Assembly (NCBI RefSeq): GCF_037975245.1
Contig: NC_092575.1
Coordinates: 2,421,001 to 2,485,000 of the forward strand
From: Apostichopus japonicus
Lineage: Eukaryota; Echinodermata; Holothuroidea; Aspidochirotida; Stichopodidae
Length of the DNA: 64,000 nt
Direction: 5' to 3'
Numbering within the stretch: position 1 is the stretch's first letter; each line of letters starts with the position of its first letter. The translations under genes were made by a program, and so were the position numbers. Below the pieces are notes generated by a model. The model saw only the letters and a program-made list of their open reading frames with translations. It had not been told where the DNA came from and ran no database searches. Below are positions 21,701-36,700 of this stretch, in pieces.

Positions 21701-24700
21701 AAACGGAAGAGAGAGAGGCTGGTATTGGAGGATAGGTAAATTGAATTTCATAGGTCTGGTATGGGTTACAAGACTGATCAATGGAACTATGATTCTTAAT
21801 GATGCTATGGAGACTGAAGTATCCAAGTATCTATTGACTGTAAATCATGGTTATAACTAGCAAATCCTACTGCTCTGTTAACATCCAGTATTGTCTGAAT
21901 CCGCATTTCAATGTGGTTAATACTATTATGAGGAACTGTCAAGAGAGATCCATCACTAATTCACCAAATTAACCTTCATTTGGGTACCAAATCTAGTATG
22001 ATGTCTTTGTAACGTCACATAAAATATTATTTTGAACAATTCTCTGTATAGTTTGGGTCAAATCGCCCCAAATTGGCAAGCCCAGTCAAAAAGCATCTAA
22101 CTGGTTTAGGGATTTACTTTGCTCCTCTCTTACCTGTCTCCCACTCCACATCTGCACTTTCCCATCTACCTAACTACACATTGGAACGTTTTAGCACTGC
22201 GCCCTCACTCCCTGAGATGAGCCCACTTACACCTCCTTCCTAATCTACCACCCAGGAAGAACGGGTCAAAAAAGCATACAAACCTGTTTGCCAATCAGTC
22301 GGCCGCACAATTCTGTTGGAAATTCAAATTGGTAAAGGACTGGTGTCGGAGGCAATTCTGGCGAAGAAGTTTGGTCTTTGCCGACCAAGGATGTGTCAAT
22401 CGACCCACGACCGCTGTCGCTAGATGAACCTTCACTGTTGACCTCTGACCCACCATCAGAGCCTGCCATAGAGCTGGAGAAAAAAGAAAGAAATTACAAC
22501 ATTATTAATGTTATATAACATAACATTAAAGTAGAATGGAGACAGGCAAGTGAGACAATTGACACGCACAGTATACTCAGAAACATTATTACACCTTTGT
22601 GACTGAAGTAGCTGTGGATCCTTATTATATTACTTTACATGAATGTATTTCATTTCTTTCCATGTTTTCGTTGCTAAAATGGGATACATTTTGACTTTTG
22701 ACAATGTTTGTACGTCACTTATGTCATGAATTTTATGGCTTTAATAAAGAATTTTTTTTGTACGGTTTATTCTGGTTAGGGGTATGCACGCTGTTACAAT
22801 TTTAAAAATTTCGACAGTGTAGATTCGATAACACTATAGCAAAGAGGAGACATGTTAGATAGATAACCAATCACAGTTCTTTATTTTATTTCATAGGAGA
22901 TGAGAAACACAAGTTGCCCAAGAGGTCTAGCAGCAGGTACTATTGCTACAGTATACTTGGCCTTAAGGAATACTATAATCTCAATACCTATAGATAGTAG
23001 TAGTATGTCTTGACATCAAAAGGTCTTGGTTATGTCTTGATCAGAGAACCTATGCATTAGATTCCCCCTTTTTGTTCCATAAACATCTCAAAATTAAATG
23101 TTGCTGTTCAATCATTAGATTACATTCAAAAAACAATTTCTTTAATTGAGTACAAACACCTAAGAGATTCATTTGTAACATGGTACAGGTCTGGATAGTT
23201 TGGTCCTAGCAGAATCTTCAAAGGTTCCCAATAAATCTGTCCAGAAAAGATCCTGATAAGATATGTCAGGGGTCTTCCAAATTTGACATAATTAGAGTCA
23301 TTTCTACCAGACTTTGGGGCTCAAATCTGGTACAAATCAAGTAACGGTACGAGACAATCAAATTACTGTACATTCCAGGAATGAAGCCAAACAGCGGCGG
23401 CGTTACACTTCCCTTCAAATGATAACTTGCTAGATGAAATTAATTCAATCATCACAGCTGGGAAGCCCCTTATCTATATCCAATGGAATTTTCCAGGACC
23501 GAGCTAATCAAATCAACACTTCTATTTACAGTGCAAACCATGAATACAAAGAACAGTTCTGTAGCCTGATTACTAGTATCACACACGTGGTACCTTTCTC
23601 AGGGAGGAGAACAATGTCAGGTACAGGGCTATAATGTCCTGTAGTGGTAATACTGGTAAATCAGTACTACACATTTTCTGTTATTGATTGATGTGGTGAT
23701 GTACTACACAGGATGTAGTCCCGGGTACAGAACAATGGCTGCAGAACTTGTCATGTGTCATGTGAAACAACAATTTGGAAAACTTCCAAAATGGTTGACT
23801 TAACATTATTATTTGAAAAGAAATCTGTAATATGGGATATAAGTAAAATGTCCTAATATTTGAACAAAAATACTCCCATTCCTACACTCAGATAGTTACA
23901 TTCAAATGGAAGAAAAAGTGGATATTGACCTGCAAGTGGGTCAATGGAGCAGGGAGGGAAGGGGGTAGGAGATGGAGGTTAGCACCAGTGCTCAAATATT
24001 ACCCAATTGGTGTTGGTTAAGGTAGAGTTGTTATGGACTCCCTGGGTAGACTAGCATACAAATGTTGCTCGGAGACAGCCTAATAAGAGAATAAAATAAA
24101 TTGTCCTATTATTCACTCTCTCCACCTCACCCCCCCCCCCCCCCCCCCCTTTATCTCTTCTATCTGCTTTTCTCCACATTTCCACTTTGTTTTGGCATGG
24201 GAATACACTGGAATATTGTACTTTGACAGTGTCTTCAACAATGTTGCCGACAAGCAAAGTACATGGTATTTATCTTAATTTAAGAGACATATGGTGTGAC
24301 ATGATAAAAGTAGAATGGCATAAATTCATCTTTCATAATTATCATGTTATGAAAGAACATATATCATGAACAAACAGTTCAGTGCCAGATAGCTATGTCA
24401 ATTAATTATTTGATCCAGATTGATAATCAACACCAATGAATGATTCCATCGTCCTCATAAGACAATCATTAATCTGTGTTGATGATAAGAAAGTATTTAT
24501 ATATATAATGTATCCATTTCAATACCTACAGTACAGTACTTCAAACACGCACACAGTATCTCCTGTACAATCACACTTTGTATCATGAAGATAGACATAT
24601 AAATACATACTTTAAATACTTAAATCAGCAATGTCTGCTGCTACACTGGTTGCCTTCACAGTACACTACTACATGGCATAGTTTACAGAATCTGTTCTGT

Positions 24701-27700
24701 ACCCTGGTATGGCAAAATGAAAGTTCACCTACTTGCGAAATGCTTAATTCTAACATAGGTGCTCCCAACAGTATAACGGTAAGGAAAGAAAGGAATGAAG
24801 TAGTGAGCAGGGGGAGGGGGGGGGGGGGTTGGGGAGGGCAAGGTGAAACAAAATTGATCATTGACTAATAAACTATATGGACACAAATTATAACACATGA
24901 TAACATAACATCCTGGGATTTTAGTATGTTACACTACATCTCTGTATGATGTAGTTACCAAATAATATACAAGTTCATGAATATAACAATGTTCACATCA
25001 CAATGCATGAAACTATACAAACAATCACATTATTAAGATATACCAATGCAATGTCCAGTACTACTCTGGGGTGTAATTTATACAGTATCACATCGCAAAA
25101 TGCTGTAAGACTATCAATTTGCTACACAAGTTCAAGGATGTAAATCTATTTACATACGGAATTAAGATTTTTACAACCTTTGTAGCCTTCGTTTGAAACT
25201 GCTACACAAAATTTGAAGACTAAATTATTCCCTGTAATCTAGAAAATATGCTCCAATGCAAGTGTACGGAAACCTAGCTTAATACAGTACAGCACCAAAG
25301 TTACCGTTGTACCAATATATTAGGTAACCCTATAACATTATTTGTTTATCTTAGAACCTACAGTACTACAGAGATTGAGGGGAGAAGGATGAAGGATGAA
25401 AAGAAGAAGGGGAGATGGAGCAGACAAAATTCCAGCAGGGAAGGGACAGAATGAAGAAAGGGATGGAAGTTTATAAATGTATTAAAAGTTCTTTGCTCTC
25501 TTTTAGCGTACTGTAAGCCTATATGAGGCAACTAACCCTCAGTGGCATTTATTGCTCCAAGGTACAGTACTACTGGTTAGGTACTTTCTCATGGATACAT
25601 TTCTGGGTCTTTTGTCAAAATGAAACCCAATGCCAGGACCTGTGATGAATATAACTAGTGTAGGTTTACTGCTTTTTTTCTGCTCTCACTATCTATAGGG
25701 AACTTTAAAGACAAAAGCAATGATGGACAGGTCAGTTTATCTCTCATTGCCAGATACAAAGGGGAGGACAGTAGGTCATTATAAATTAAACTTGACCAAG
25801 TCCTTGCTGATCTGAATCACTTCCCTACTATTAGTATTTTGTAACGATGCACCAGGATGTTGTTAAACCTACCAATGTACTGGTTCTCATCATGCCCTGT
25901 ATCTTCACAACAGGAAATGCTTCATAACCAGCTATGTAGTCCATTTTGCATTCCTCAAGTGGTCTGATCCCAACAAGCGAAGAATCTCTTAGTCCCAAAG
26001 AGACATATTGCATGTACACCTACAGTCTGTACGTTGTCCTTCAAAACATGCATTACAGGTCAGATACAACATGTTTCTGGTAGGATTATAGGAGGGTGAC
26101 CTGTTTACTTGTAAACATCAATATGCACTCCCATAATGTAACTTTCCTCCAATCAACATCACCTTCGTAAACCTCGATGCAAATTTTACGACTAAATATG
26201 AACTGTTTTGAGTGAAAGCATATAAAACCCTTCATCTTCACACATGTGCAGTACTGTACATGAAAATACCCAATGCAGGTTTAGTTTGATTCTAGATCTA
26301 GATCTAATACTGTAACTACATCGCTTAGACACTTAAGTTTCAATGTTTAAAGAAAATTTTGTATTATTATAGAGCTCTTTAATAAATCAATTCAACTTTA
26401 AGATACCACTTCAACTTTTCAATCACAGCCTCACCTACAGTAGGAGCTACTGTTCAATTTATTATGACAAAATCTTTGCATTGTATACTCTCCAACCATC
26501 TCTTAGGTCACTTTGAATTCGCTGTACGTACAGTACAATATTCCATTTGGAAAATTTTCCTCTATAGATGTTAGGGATATATCATTGCATAGCAGGGAGT
26601 GAATTATCAGGTATCGCATGGCAAAATGCTATGCAAAAATTAAATGGTCCAATTGCTCTACAAGTACAAAGATCTGCATAGAAGTTTTGCACACAGAAGC
26701 CATAGTGTTTTCTATTAAAGGGACCAACTTCAGAGTCTTCAACACTGCTACACACAATGTGAACATTAAATGATTCTCTATATGTCATGGGCAGTGTTCT
26801 ACTGTATGTCACCATTGCCAGCTGTTGTAACACACTTTGTGCTAGGCTGTATATCACGGTACTACACTACGGTGGATAAACAAGTGCCTAGATGTTTACT
26901 ATCCATGAATTGCATGTGATAAATGTTAATCATTTTATAGGTTCCAATCTCAAGTTCACTGTCGAAGGACAGATGTGAGGCTATACTAGATGATATCCTC
27001 TAACACTGACCTTAATCATCTCTGGCATTGAAGATGAAGTAGGTATACCCATGTTAATTGAGATGAGAGGGGCTGGTATGTATCTCTGGGTAGAGCTATC
27101 CAATTACAGCCTAATGCCGCTGAGCATATATATATATCTATGTACAGTATATACCTATTTATATATATATATATAGATATATACAGTATATATATATTTG
27201 TATACATAATACTTAGGCTACTTCAGATGGTAAATCAGATTGTCGACTGCCGGCTCTTGTTTCGTCTTCCCCTGTACGTTTTTGGCGTGATGCACAAAAA
27301 CAAACTACTGAACACAGTTTAGAAGGGCATAATGTACAAACTCTAAATTTAAATCCTTGCAAGAATATAGAGATCAGGATATAATTATACTAGTGGCGTC
27401 ATTGCTAGACTAGGAGAGTGCGTTAGTGTGGTAGGAGACAGGTACGTAGGAGATGAGTGAAATAAATAATTTCATATCATGATGCAACGAGAAATCATGC
27501 TACTGTGGATCGGACAAAACGTCCGATCAATATAACGTTAACTCAGCTCTGGATGTACGGCAGACTATGTTTACAACAGCACCTTACCATTTACGGAATT
27601 AAATTTTTAACCAAAATGTAAAAACTTCAACGGCACTACCCAGAATGCTAACGGTGAGTCCAATTTAGTGGATGGAAGACTGTGCACAAGTGGTGCAAAG

Positions 27701-30700
27701 TTTACATATGCTTCTTTTCCACTTGGACGTCAGAAGATATGTTTACTGAAAGTCTTTAAAACTACTCTTTAAGTGGACAGTAAATATGTAAATTAACTAC
27801 TAGTATGTGCAAATGATACAGTAGTGATTTAATGGTAGTACTACTGTACCTGTGGACTCTTATTAAACAGAACAACAAATAGAGTTTGGTATTCTACCGT
27901 ACCTTCCCCTTGCAATCCAGTCCGGACACACGGAATTTCCAGTACAGTCGGGTATATATCACAAAATACTTCTCAATGTCACAGGTTCACACTGTGCAAT
28001 ACCTCAGAGAAGGATATTAATTTCTCTTTCATATCAGAGTCTGCGATCAGATAAAAAATATGCAAATACGTCTACAGTATCAAACGACTCGAGGATCCAA
28101 AACAACTGTTTATCTCCCAGCTCAGAGTAAACAACTTCTTCCAACGAGAGTAAACATCGTCTTGTACGACACAGGGGATACGGTATAAAGGTTACTGTGT
28201 AGCCATCCACATGGTTAAAGAATTGCAGATATTAATAGAGTGGGGGAAAAAAGATGAAAAGTCCTGTAATTCCGGTTAAAAGGTGTTTATAGTCTGGTAA
28301 AAATTGTGAGAAAACTAGCAAAATGGTCAACATTTTTCAACTTCTTGTGTAAACTTGTCTACACAGCTTTGCCACTCACTAGAAACACATTATCCAATAC
28401 AATCCTTCTCTGTGTTGAAAATGAGGATAAAACAAACTATCCACTAAATTAAAAAGTTTCTTCAAAAGTTCACCACCAAATGTGCTGTTCACACACCTTC
28501 TGGTGAAATTTATCAGTTTAGTCTGCTGGAATCAAACAAGAATATTGGCAAATTGTCAAACTTTTTAAAATTCCTTTGCGACTGTCTGCACACTGGACTG
28601 TTTCGTGCACAGAAATATAAATTTTTCTAGACTTATAGGAAACATTCTACTGTGGCTCAATAGGTACAAAAATAAAAACTTAGGAATTCCCCAGTTTCAA
28701 CACAGTTTTTCAAACAATGTGTGGAAGTCATTTTAGCAGCCTGATTCATAATACCGTACTTCACCACCAAACTCCATTCATTCTTCTCAACTGCCTTAAG
28801 TAAACACTCAAAAATGTTTCATTTTACAAATAAATTCTTGAATCTACGTACAGGAGGGGCAATCAGGAAATCAAACAAATTATACAGTATAGAGTATCTG
28901 TGCTAATGTTGCCATATTAGTGCCTCAGTTTATATGTGAAACATTTGCTGAACATGCAGGTTCTGATACCAATACTAACTCCCTGTGGTGAGACCTGTAG
29001 CCACTTTTACATAGCACTCCCATCTTACTGTGCAATAAAAAAAATCTAATCTAGCACATACTGACAGCCTTGTGGAATTATCATTGAATTTTGAATGTCA
29101 TATACTGATCGTTCATCCCAAAACTCACCAGGTTTGGTATTTACGTGGAACAAGCTAACCTGTCCCCTCACAACAAAGTCATCACTCTCTTGCTCTGCCA
29201 TGCTTACAGCGAACTGGTAACGTTTTTACACACACTGATTAATGGCCGGTCACTAAGTAGTACTACTACCACGTACCATTTGAAATGTAATTTGGACGTA
29301 CAAAAGAACCAGCTGGCGCTGTTTACAAATAAGTCGGTGGTCCGTATGAACTAACTTAAATCGACGGACAAAACTTTCATTTTGCACGTCCTTTGCAAAT
29401 GAGCTTATTCCTGCGAAAATGAAATAGTGTACATCATCTTGATCCCAATAATAAAGGTAGCCTGTCAAAGCTGAAAGAAATGATACAAGTAGGTACAGTA
29501 TTGGTCTGTGGATGTATAAAATGGAATGCAAAGAGCGGCTTAAAATCGTAACGGTTCGAAACTGGACATCTTTCTCTTCGCCTCAAGCAAAACAAAAGAC
29601 ACTCCCCTAATCTTTTTTTCCGCCACTTGACTATTAATATTTGTGAGCCCAACTTTAATAAATATTACCAGAGTTTATTCCCTGCACCCATCAATAATAT
29701 TCCTGTGCACAGGAGATCCATGAGTCCAAGCTCAAAGCATTGTACATTTACTGTAAACCACAGCAAGAACCGTTTGAACCATTGGAAACAAAAGGCAGTG
29801 TTACCTTAACCCACCTTGTGCAAGATATCACTGAGACAAAACTAACAGAGTGCAGTACGGTATCAATAGTGATTGATGTAATCCTAACAATTGAATTGAA
29901 TCATAATACAACTTTCTTTCACGCCCACGGTTACTGTAAGTGATTCATTTTTGTAGTTCTGCCAGGATATGTTATTATCCTACTGTAGTAGCCTACCCTT
30001 CACTTGCTTAATGTATTCAAGGATGTTACTGTATGAGTTTGACTGTTAAGTATAAATCTAGTCAGCATCTCCAACACTCTCTCCAGTTAACTTGACAACT
30101 ACTGTTATTTGCATTCAGAATGTACAGTAGTGAAATGAAATAAGAATCAAATACTGTATGTGCAATGCATGTAGATAGAAAAGTGCAATTGATGAGTGGA
30201 GACAGGTACAGTAAGGGAGGATTGCAATCGACATCTTGTGTTTACATGTTTATACTATCAAGTCTGCCTTTATATTAAGGTATTACTGTTATCACACCAT
30301 ATGTACTGTATGTAGTACAGTACTTGCTAAACATTACTAATTTATTGCACAATTTACATGTGGAGGGTATGATTTAAAGTGTGTTTGTGAAGGGTACTAG
30401 TGTCTGTAAGATTTACCAGCTCCAAAAGTAAACATGACTAATTTTGTTTTAAAGATTGCTTCATATTACATCAGAATTGCATGGAGATACGGTCAAAGCA
30501 AGACTGACTGATTGAAGTGATATACCTGAGGGCTTCCTTAGTTCATCATTGGTATGGTAGGAAGGTCTAAAACTCCTGTGTGTACAGTAATACTGTGTCA
30601 ATACACACTCACTCAATATAATAAAAAGCATCCATGAATGGTATATTCGGAATGATTGGGTGGGCGGAGTCTCAGATGTGGGATAAGGCCAGGGGTGCAG

Positions 30701-33700
30701 TGTTACAATGTTACCAGTTGGTACTGTAGCTTTGGTAGATGAGGTAAGTGAGTACTTATAAAAAGACTGGAAAAGAGAGGAGCCAATTTATGTATATCTC
30801 CACTGAGTGTCCATCAATAAACATCCACCAGTGTAAAATCTCCCAGTTTCTAAAATCATATTTTGTTGCCTTAATTACACCATTCATTCAGAATATTGAA
30901 ATTTGTTGTACATTTATACTACCAACACGTTCCTTTAAAAATATCCATGTGCATTTAACATGCAGGCTGTACAGTAAACTCAATAGCAATATTAAAGACC
31001 AACTATGGAGACTTTTCGATGAACATAAAATCCCACCATTTTTCATGTATGTAGTCCTTAACTGACTCCAATTACATTGCTGTAATTAACTTTACCAATT
31101 TCGGACGTTAAATAAGTGAAAAATGGGACGAAAAGTCAGCTTCTATTTCAGACATTCCTGAAACATTCCTAAGACATCAGGTGACCATGTGACATCAACG
31201 TTTGTATACCTCACTCACAACTATACTTTTAGTGTGTAAAGTCGTATACTTGAGCTGCCAAAAACATCAACGATATTACTCCTTTTTCCTCAAAATGTCA
31301 CAATTCTGTGTTGTTGGAGGTTGCAGTTATACCTCATCCAACAAAAGCATCAGCTTTTTTAGATTTCCAAGTAAAAGAACCGACGTAAAACGTAAAAGTT
31401 AGTTACAACTCTCGTCGGCGTTGGCTCACAGCATGTGTAAATAGCCATGTTAGGATTTATCTATTTCATTTGTTGTATTCCAGTATCGTGAGTTCGTGAT
31501 ACATGTGTAATATTGTCCGTTCTGTTTATTCCGACATCTGCATGGTCCAAGGAGTTGAATAAAAACGGTAGTATGTAGCGATCGGACGTTTTATTTCGTT
31601 AGTGACTGTCTTGTGATTGTGGGATGTTAGTACTGGTCAAGGCCTGTTTCAACTAGACGTAACTCTATGGAATTACACAGACTCACGGTAGTTTTTCGCC
31701 CAGGATTGAACAAGAAACGTGGATTAGGATATTCACTGCTAAATTTGTTTATTGACAGGATACTTTTTCTGTGTTTGTATACTTTTGGATATTAAAACGA
31801 GTAAGTACTATGTAAGTATATTGTACCGTACGGACCTATTGACGCTACGCTATGTAAAAGATGCCTCCATTTGAGTGGAAATTTTGCTAATAAAATAAGC
31901 AATTTAACTAACATTTCTGCTTATAATTGTCTTAAACCTTGTTGTTAACCTTCATGTGTTCTTGTTTTAAGCTAACAGCTTTTCAAACGCTCGAAATTGG
32001 AAGTCAAAAACAGTACAATTGTTCGCTATCTGTGTACAAACAGTGCCTATATCAGCGTTTGATTTTCGCGGTATACAAAATTTGACGTCACACGGTGACC
32101 AGAGGCTCCTTTGGGTCAATCTCTGTTTTCAGACATTCCAGAGGTTCATGTCACGTGACTACCCAAAATGTCCATTTTCGTGGTCGCTTTTAATGGGTTA
32201 TAGTAGGTTTTCGAAGATTATTTTTTACACATGTTGATTATGGGTATGTAAACTCCTAAATTAATGGAAAATCTCAACAACAAAAATTGCCTCCATATTT
32301 GGTCTTTAAGGATAACAAGTGTGTCAAAAGCACCACACAGAGCATGCTCATCAAACCATCCTCTCCAATAGACGAGAGCGTCGGCCTCTCTGATTACATC
32401 GCAGCCAAAGATTTCCTGCTTTTAATGACCGTACCGTACACACTTAATTGACAGACCTGTTTCACTTCCCATATACTGTAGGCAGCTGGGTATGATGGTG
32501 GTAATACTGTACATACTAAGTATATTTGACTGAAGAAATATATTGACACGGTATCACCAACATGTGTGATAAGTAACAATGATCTTGAAGATGAAAGCAT
32601 ACTATACATATAGAGTGCTTCTTGAAAGTGACGGGGAAAGTGTTCCTCATGTGTTCGAAGATCCCAGATGTGGTTCCCGAAATTTGTAAAAAAAGGTTGA
32701 AGAATGCTTAGCAAATCTTGCTAACAAAACGTGTAGTTTCCTTCCTGGGTGGTAGATTCGAAAGGGGGTGTAAGTGGGCGGTGCCCGGGGAGTGAAGGCG
32801 CAGTGCTAAAACGTTCCAATGTGTAGTTGGGTAGATGGGAAAGTGCAGATGTGGAGTGGGAGACATGGTGCTATGGTGCAGCAAATATACCATTCTCTAA
32901 CATTTGGCCCAATTTACAAGTATGTTTTGAAACATCTGAACAACCATTCAATCAGTACTACTGTATGTATGCTGACACACTGGCAGACAGGTAACTTACT
33001 TATTGGCAAACTAGTGAATTTATTGCAATGTTTTAAAAGTTAAGGTTGACAAAGAAGCTGAGACACTTGCAACATCTGCCTTGCAACGTGATCTTTTACA
33101 TTTCTGAGAAACATACTTGGGCACTACAATGTGATTTACCTGACATACTATAGTCCAACCGAAGACATGTCAACATTTAACAGCTTAGCTCCACAGTACA
33201 TCAACGGAGCACACCTAAGCATGCCAGGTATTCAACCCGTTATGCTTCCGAAAAGGTCACTTTACACTGTGGTGCCAGAGCAATATACAATTCCTTCTGT
33301 GAAGACAACCCAAGGACAATAATTAAACGCTCTGTGTTGCAATTGTCTCTCAAATCTTCGTGGCAGGCTGCCTCTCTCATATTTCTGCTTTTTTTCTTCT
33401 TTGAGTAAATTAAAAAGCTGTTCTATTGAACTGGGGGAAGCAAAAATAGATGCCTATCATGCCAGTACATTTTAGTGTAAGCAATGTACAGTGGGCTATG
33501 GTACGGTACAGTATAAATGTAAAGAATGGCTAGGCGGTTGAGACCAGGTCAAGGGGGATCCATTTAGTAGCAATAAACTGTAGCAGGAAAAAAACAGTGA
33601 CTTAATTTTTTTTTTTATTTATAAAAAACCCCAGATCGGACAAACTTTATTTCTATCACACATTCATTTCCTAAAATACTGATATGTATAAATCTCCAAA

Positions 33701-36700
33701 TTTCTGTTTACAACAATATCCCCTAAGCTCACTGGTTTCCAGGTAAAAATTTACCAACAAGTTGACAAGATTTACCTGTCTCCATTCTGCATCTGCACTC
33801 AAATCTATCTACTATACCTACAGTAGCCACGTTTCTAGATAAAACAAAAATTGTACCTTTGCTTGTACTGTATACCCGGCCAACAGCTAACAGTTTATCT
33901 AGCATCTTTCTGTGACACCGCCCTTTCTCCTTAATCTTCTTACTCCGATCTTATACAGAAGTCAAAGTATCATACAGAAGTATTACGGTATACTAGTCTA
34001 CAAGTAAGTTAAACTCTGACAGCCCTCTCGCAACAAATAAAGACAGAAAATTATCCCTTCCTTTGCCTCATCCCACCAATTGCCCCTGCCCCCCTCCCAC
34101 TCCCATCCACCTCCCCCATTTCATCTCTTCCACTGGCGATGTAACCACCATATTGTACAGTGCTGTATATACATGCCAGTGCCCCAGTTATCACAGACCA
34201 GTGTCCCAGTTATCACAGACAAAATGATGTACTGTAATGTCAATACAGATAAACTGAACATATTACAGGGAAGGTCCACAATGCTCTCAGCTACAGTACA
34301 GTATATACATGTGCATAATTTATTGTAATCTAAAAACAAATCTGTCTGTACAAAGGATGAAAAAATCTTTGTTACAGTTCATTCATAAACTCTCAGTTAT
34401 TTTCAGCTAAGTACAGATAAAACTGCTTGATTGAAATGGTAGTGGGTGAGGGGTTGCTGTACAAAGGTTACACCTCATCTGGAGGGAATGATGAGGTGCA
34501 AAGATCAAATTCACCTTGCAAGTAATGCCGAGGGATTAGTCAGTGTTTAATGTACTGGGTTTGATCCTTCTAACTTTCCCATGTACTGGAAAATGCAGTT
34601 AATAATGTGCTAGGGAAATATCATTTTTTGACATCAACTTTTAAACTAATATAGTACTCTTGTGAACAGTTATCTTTACTCTGACCCCAGCCATGATAGC
34701 AATGTATACAGTATTTACTGACATGCCAGTCTCACATCAGCTTTAGAATTAAGATCTTACTTACTGTAGTCATATTGCAAATAAGCTGTGACCAAACCAA
34801 AATGAATGATTAAATGGCTCTGTTGACCCAATGACCCTATCTAAGGTCACCAACATCCTCCTTTCAAATCTACCCATTCCTACATATCTGCTTAAATTTA
34901 AGATGAGATGTTACTAATCCATTGTAGACTGGATAACGCAAAAAATAATCGCAAGTGGCTTTGTACTAAACATTTATTCCAAATGCGATCAAATTCCCAC
35001 AGCTAATGCGAACCCTGGGCCTGCATAATACTTAGTACTTAGTAAAACTGTTTGAGAGCTAAATTGGATATTTATATTGTCTAATCCAACAGAGGTGGAG
35101 AGCAAACATAAGCAGCGGCGACAGTGCTACAGTATGTTAGTAGTGATGTTAATTATATGAAGTTATTAACAAGTTAATCAAAGGAACAAAAGCAAACAGA
35201 TGTTATTGAGGAAGGTTTTATACCTTATCTAATCTTACACCTATTTGAACATGAAAACATTGTTAGTGGAGAATATTATTCATTTAGTATAGCATTAGCA
35301 TCCAATATCTTGAAAATCGTGATGCATGAGGGTAAACAATTTTTTCTGGGTACCCGGATACCCGACGGGTAACGGCTCTCGGGTAACCAGTCCCCGATTT
35401 TTGGACCAGTGTAAACACCGGTGGAGACTTTGATGAGACAGAGATTAATTTTGTCTACAATTTGAAGGTTTCTCCAAAAAACGAAACAAATCTTGCAAAA
35501 AATATTATGGTTCTATGTACAGTATCAACCCTGTTATATTGTAGCTACAGTACCGAGATATAAATCTGCCTTGTTTCAACTGCCAAAGAATTTTTCTTCA
35601 AGAGGCCAAATAAATTGTTCCCTAGCAAATGAGCTGTCATTAAAAATAATACCAGCACTTAATTGTTAAGATCTAGCATTTCCAGGAAGTCTCAGTGAAA
35701 TCTCTTCCCTCATTCCACTTACTACGGTAAATGTATACCGGTAAATTTTCAAAGATTTAGCAAGTAACCAAAACTGGATTCAGGAAATCACCCCCCCCCC
35801 CCTTGAATAAGAAAGAAAAAGGATGAAAATATCAGGGCATTCTAAATATGTGCATTGTAAAGTCATGATATGAACAATGTTCACTGAAGGAGAGTTGGTT
35901 ATCAGTGCTAACTTCTTATGATAGACATGGTCATATGACATGACTGTTATTAAACTACTGTACATGTCTGCAGATAGCCAAATGTTTAGGTAGTCAGTGT
36001 TTCAAAACCAATTTGCAACCCCTATCCACAAGAACAAGTACTGTACTTATATATCACACTTTACTGGTACTATACATTAATGCTGGTTAGTATACAGTTC
36101 ATAACTCTGAACATAAAACATTTATTTCAAACTGGCAAATTCAATGTTAAAGAACTGTAAAGTTGTCTTTTAAAGTGTGGAAAAGGTGATAAAAACCCTT
36201 CCACGTGTAATTTGTGGTCAAGAAACAAATTCCACTTAAATCTTAATCTCACTTCCAACTACTGTAAGTTGATAGCAATCATAGGGTAAACAACCTTCCT
36301 CATTTACTTTAATCGGACTGAAAATAGTGTAACTTTGTACCTTCTTGATTCATACTATAGCAGTGACTGCAAATAATGGTGACTTAGATGCACAAAGGTC
36401 AACTGTAGTAAGTGAAACCGAGGTCAATGTTGGCTCTAGGTCACAATCAATCTGTCGAATATGCAACCTACATCAAATATAAAGTATGGTCACGTATTTC
36501 AAAGCTATTACAAGTAATGATCAGATTTGTATCTCAGTACTGTGTACACAGGACTATAGAGCTCCGTCCCAAATATTGGATCAGCTGGTGTCGACCATTA
36601 GTATTTCAAAACAATAATTTTCAATAATACTGTATTGTAGTTAACTAGTACTACAGAGGGTAACAGTTGATACCCAAGATCTGAGACCCCATTGGGGGAG

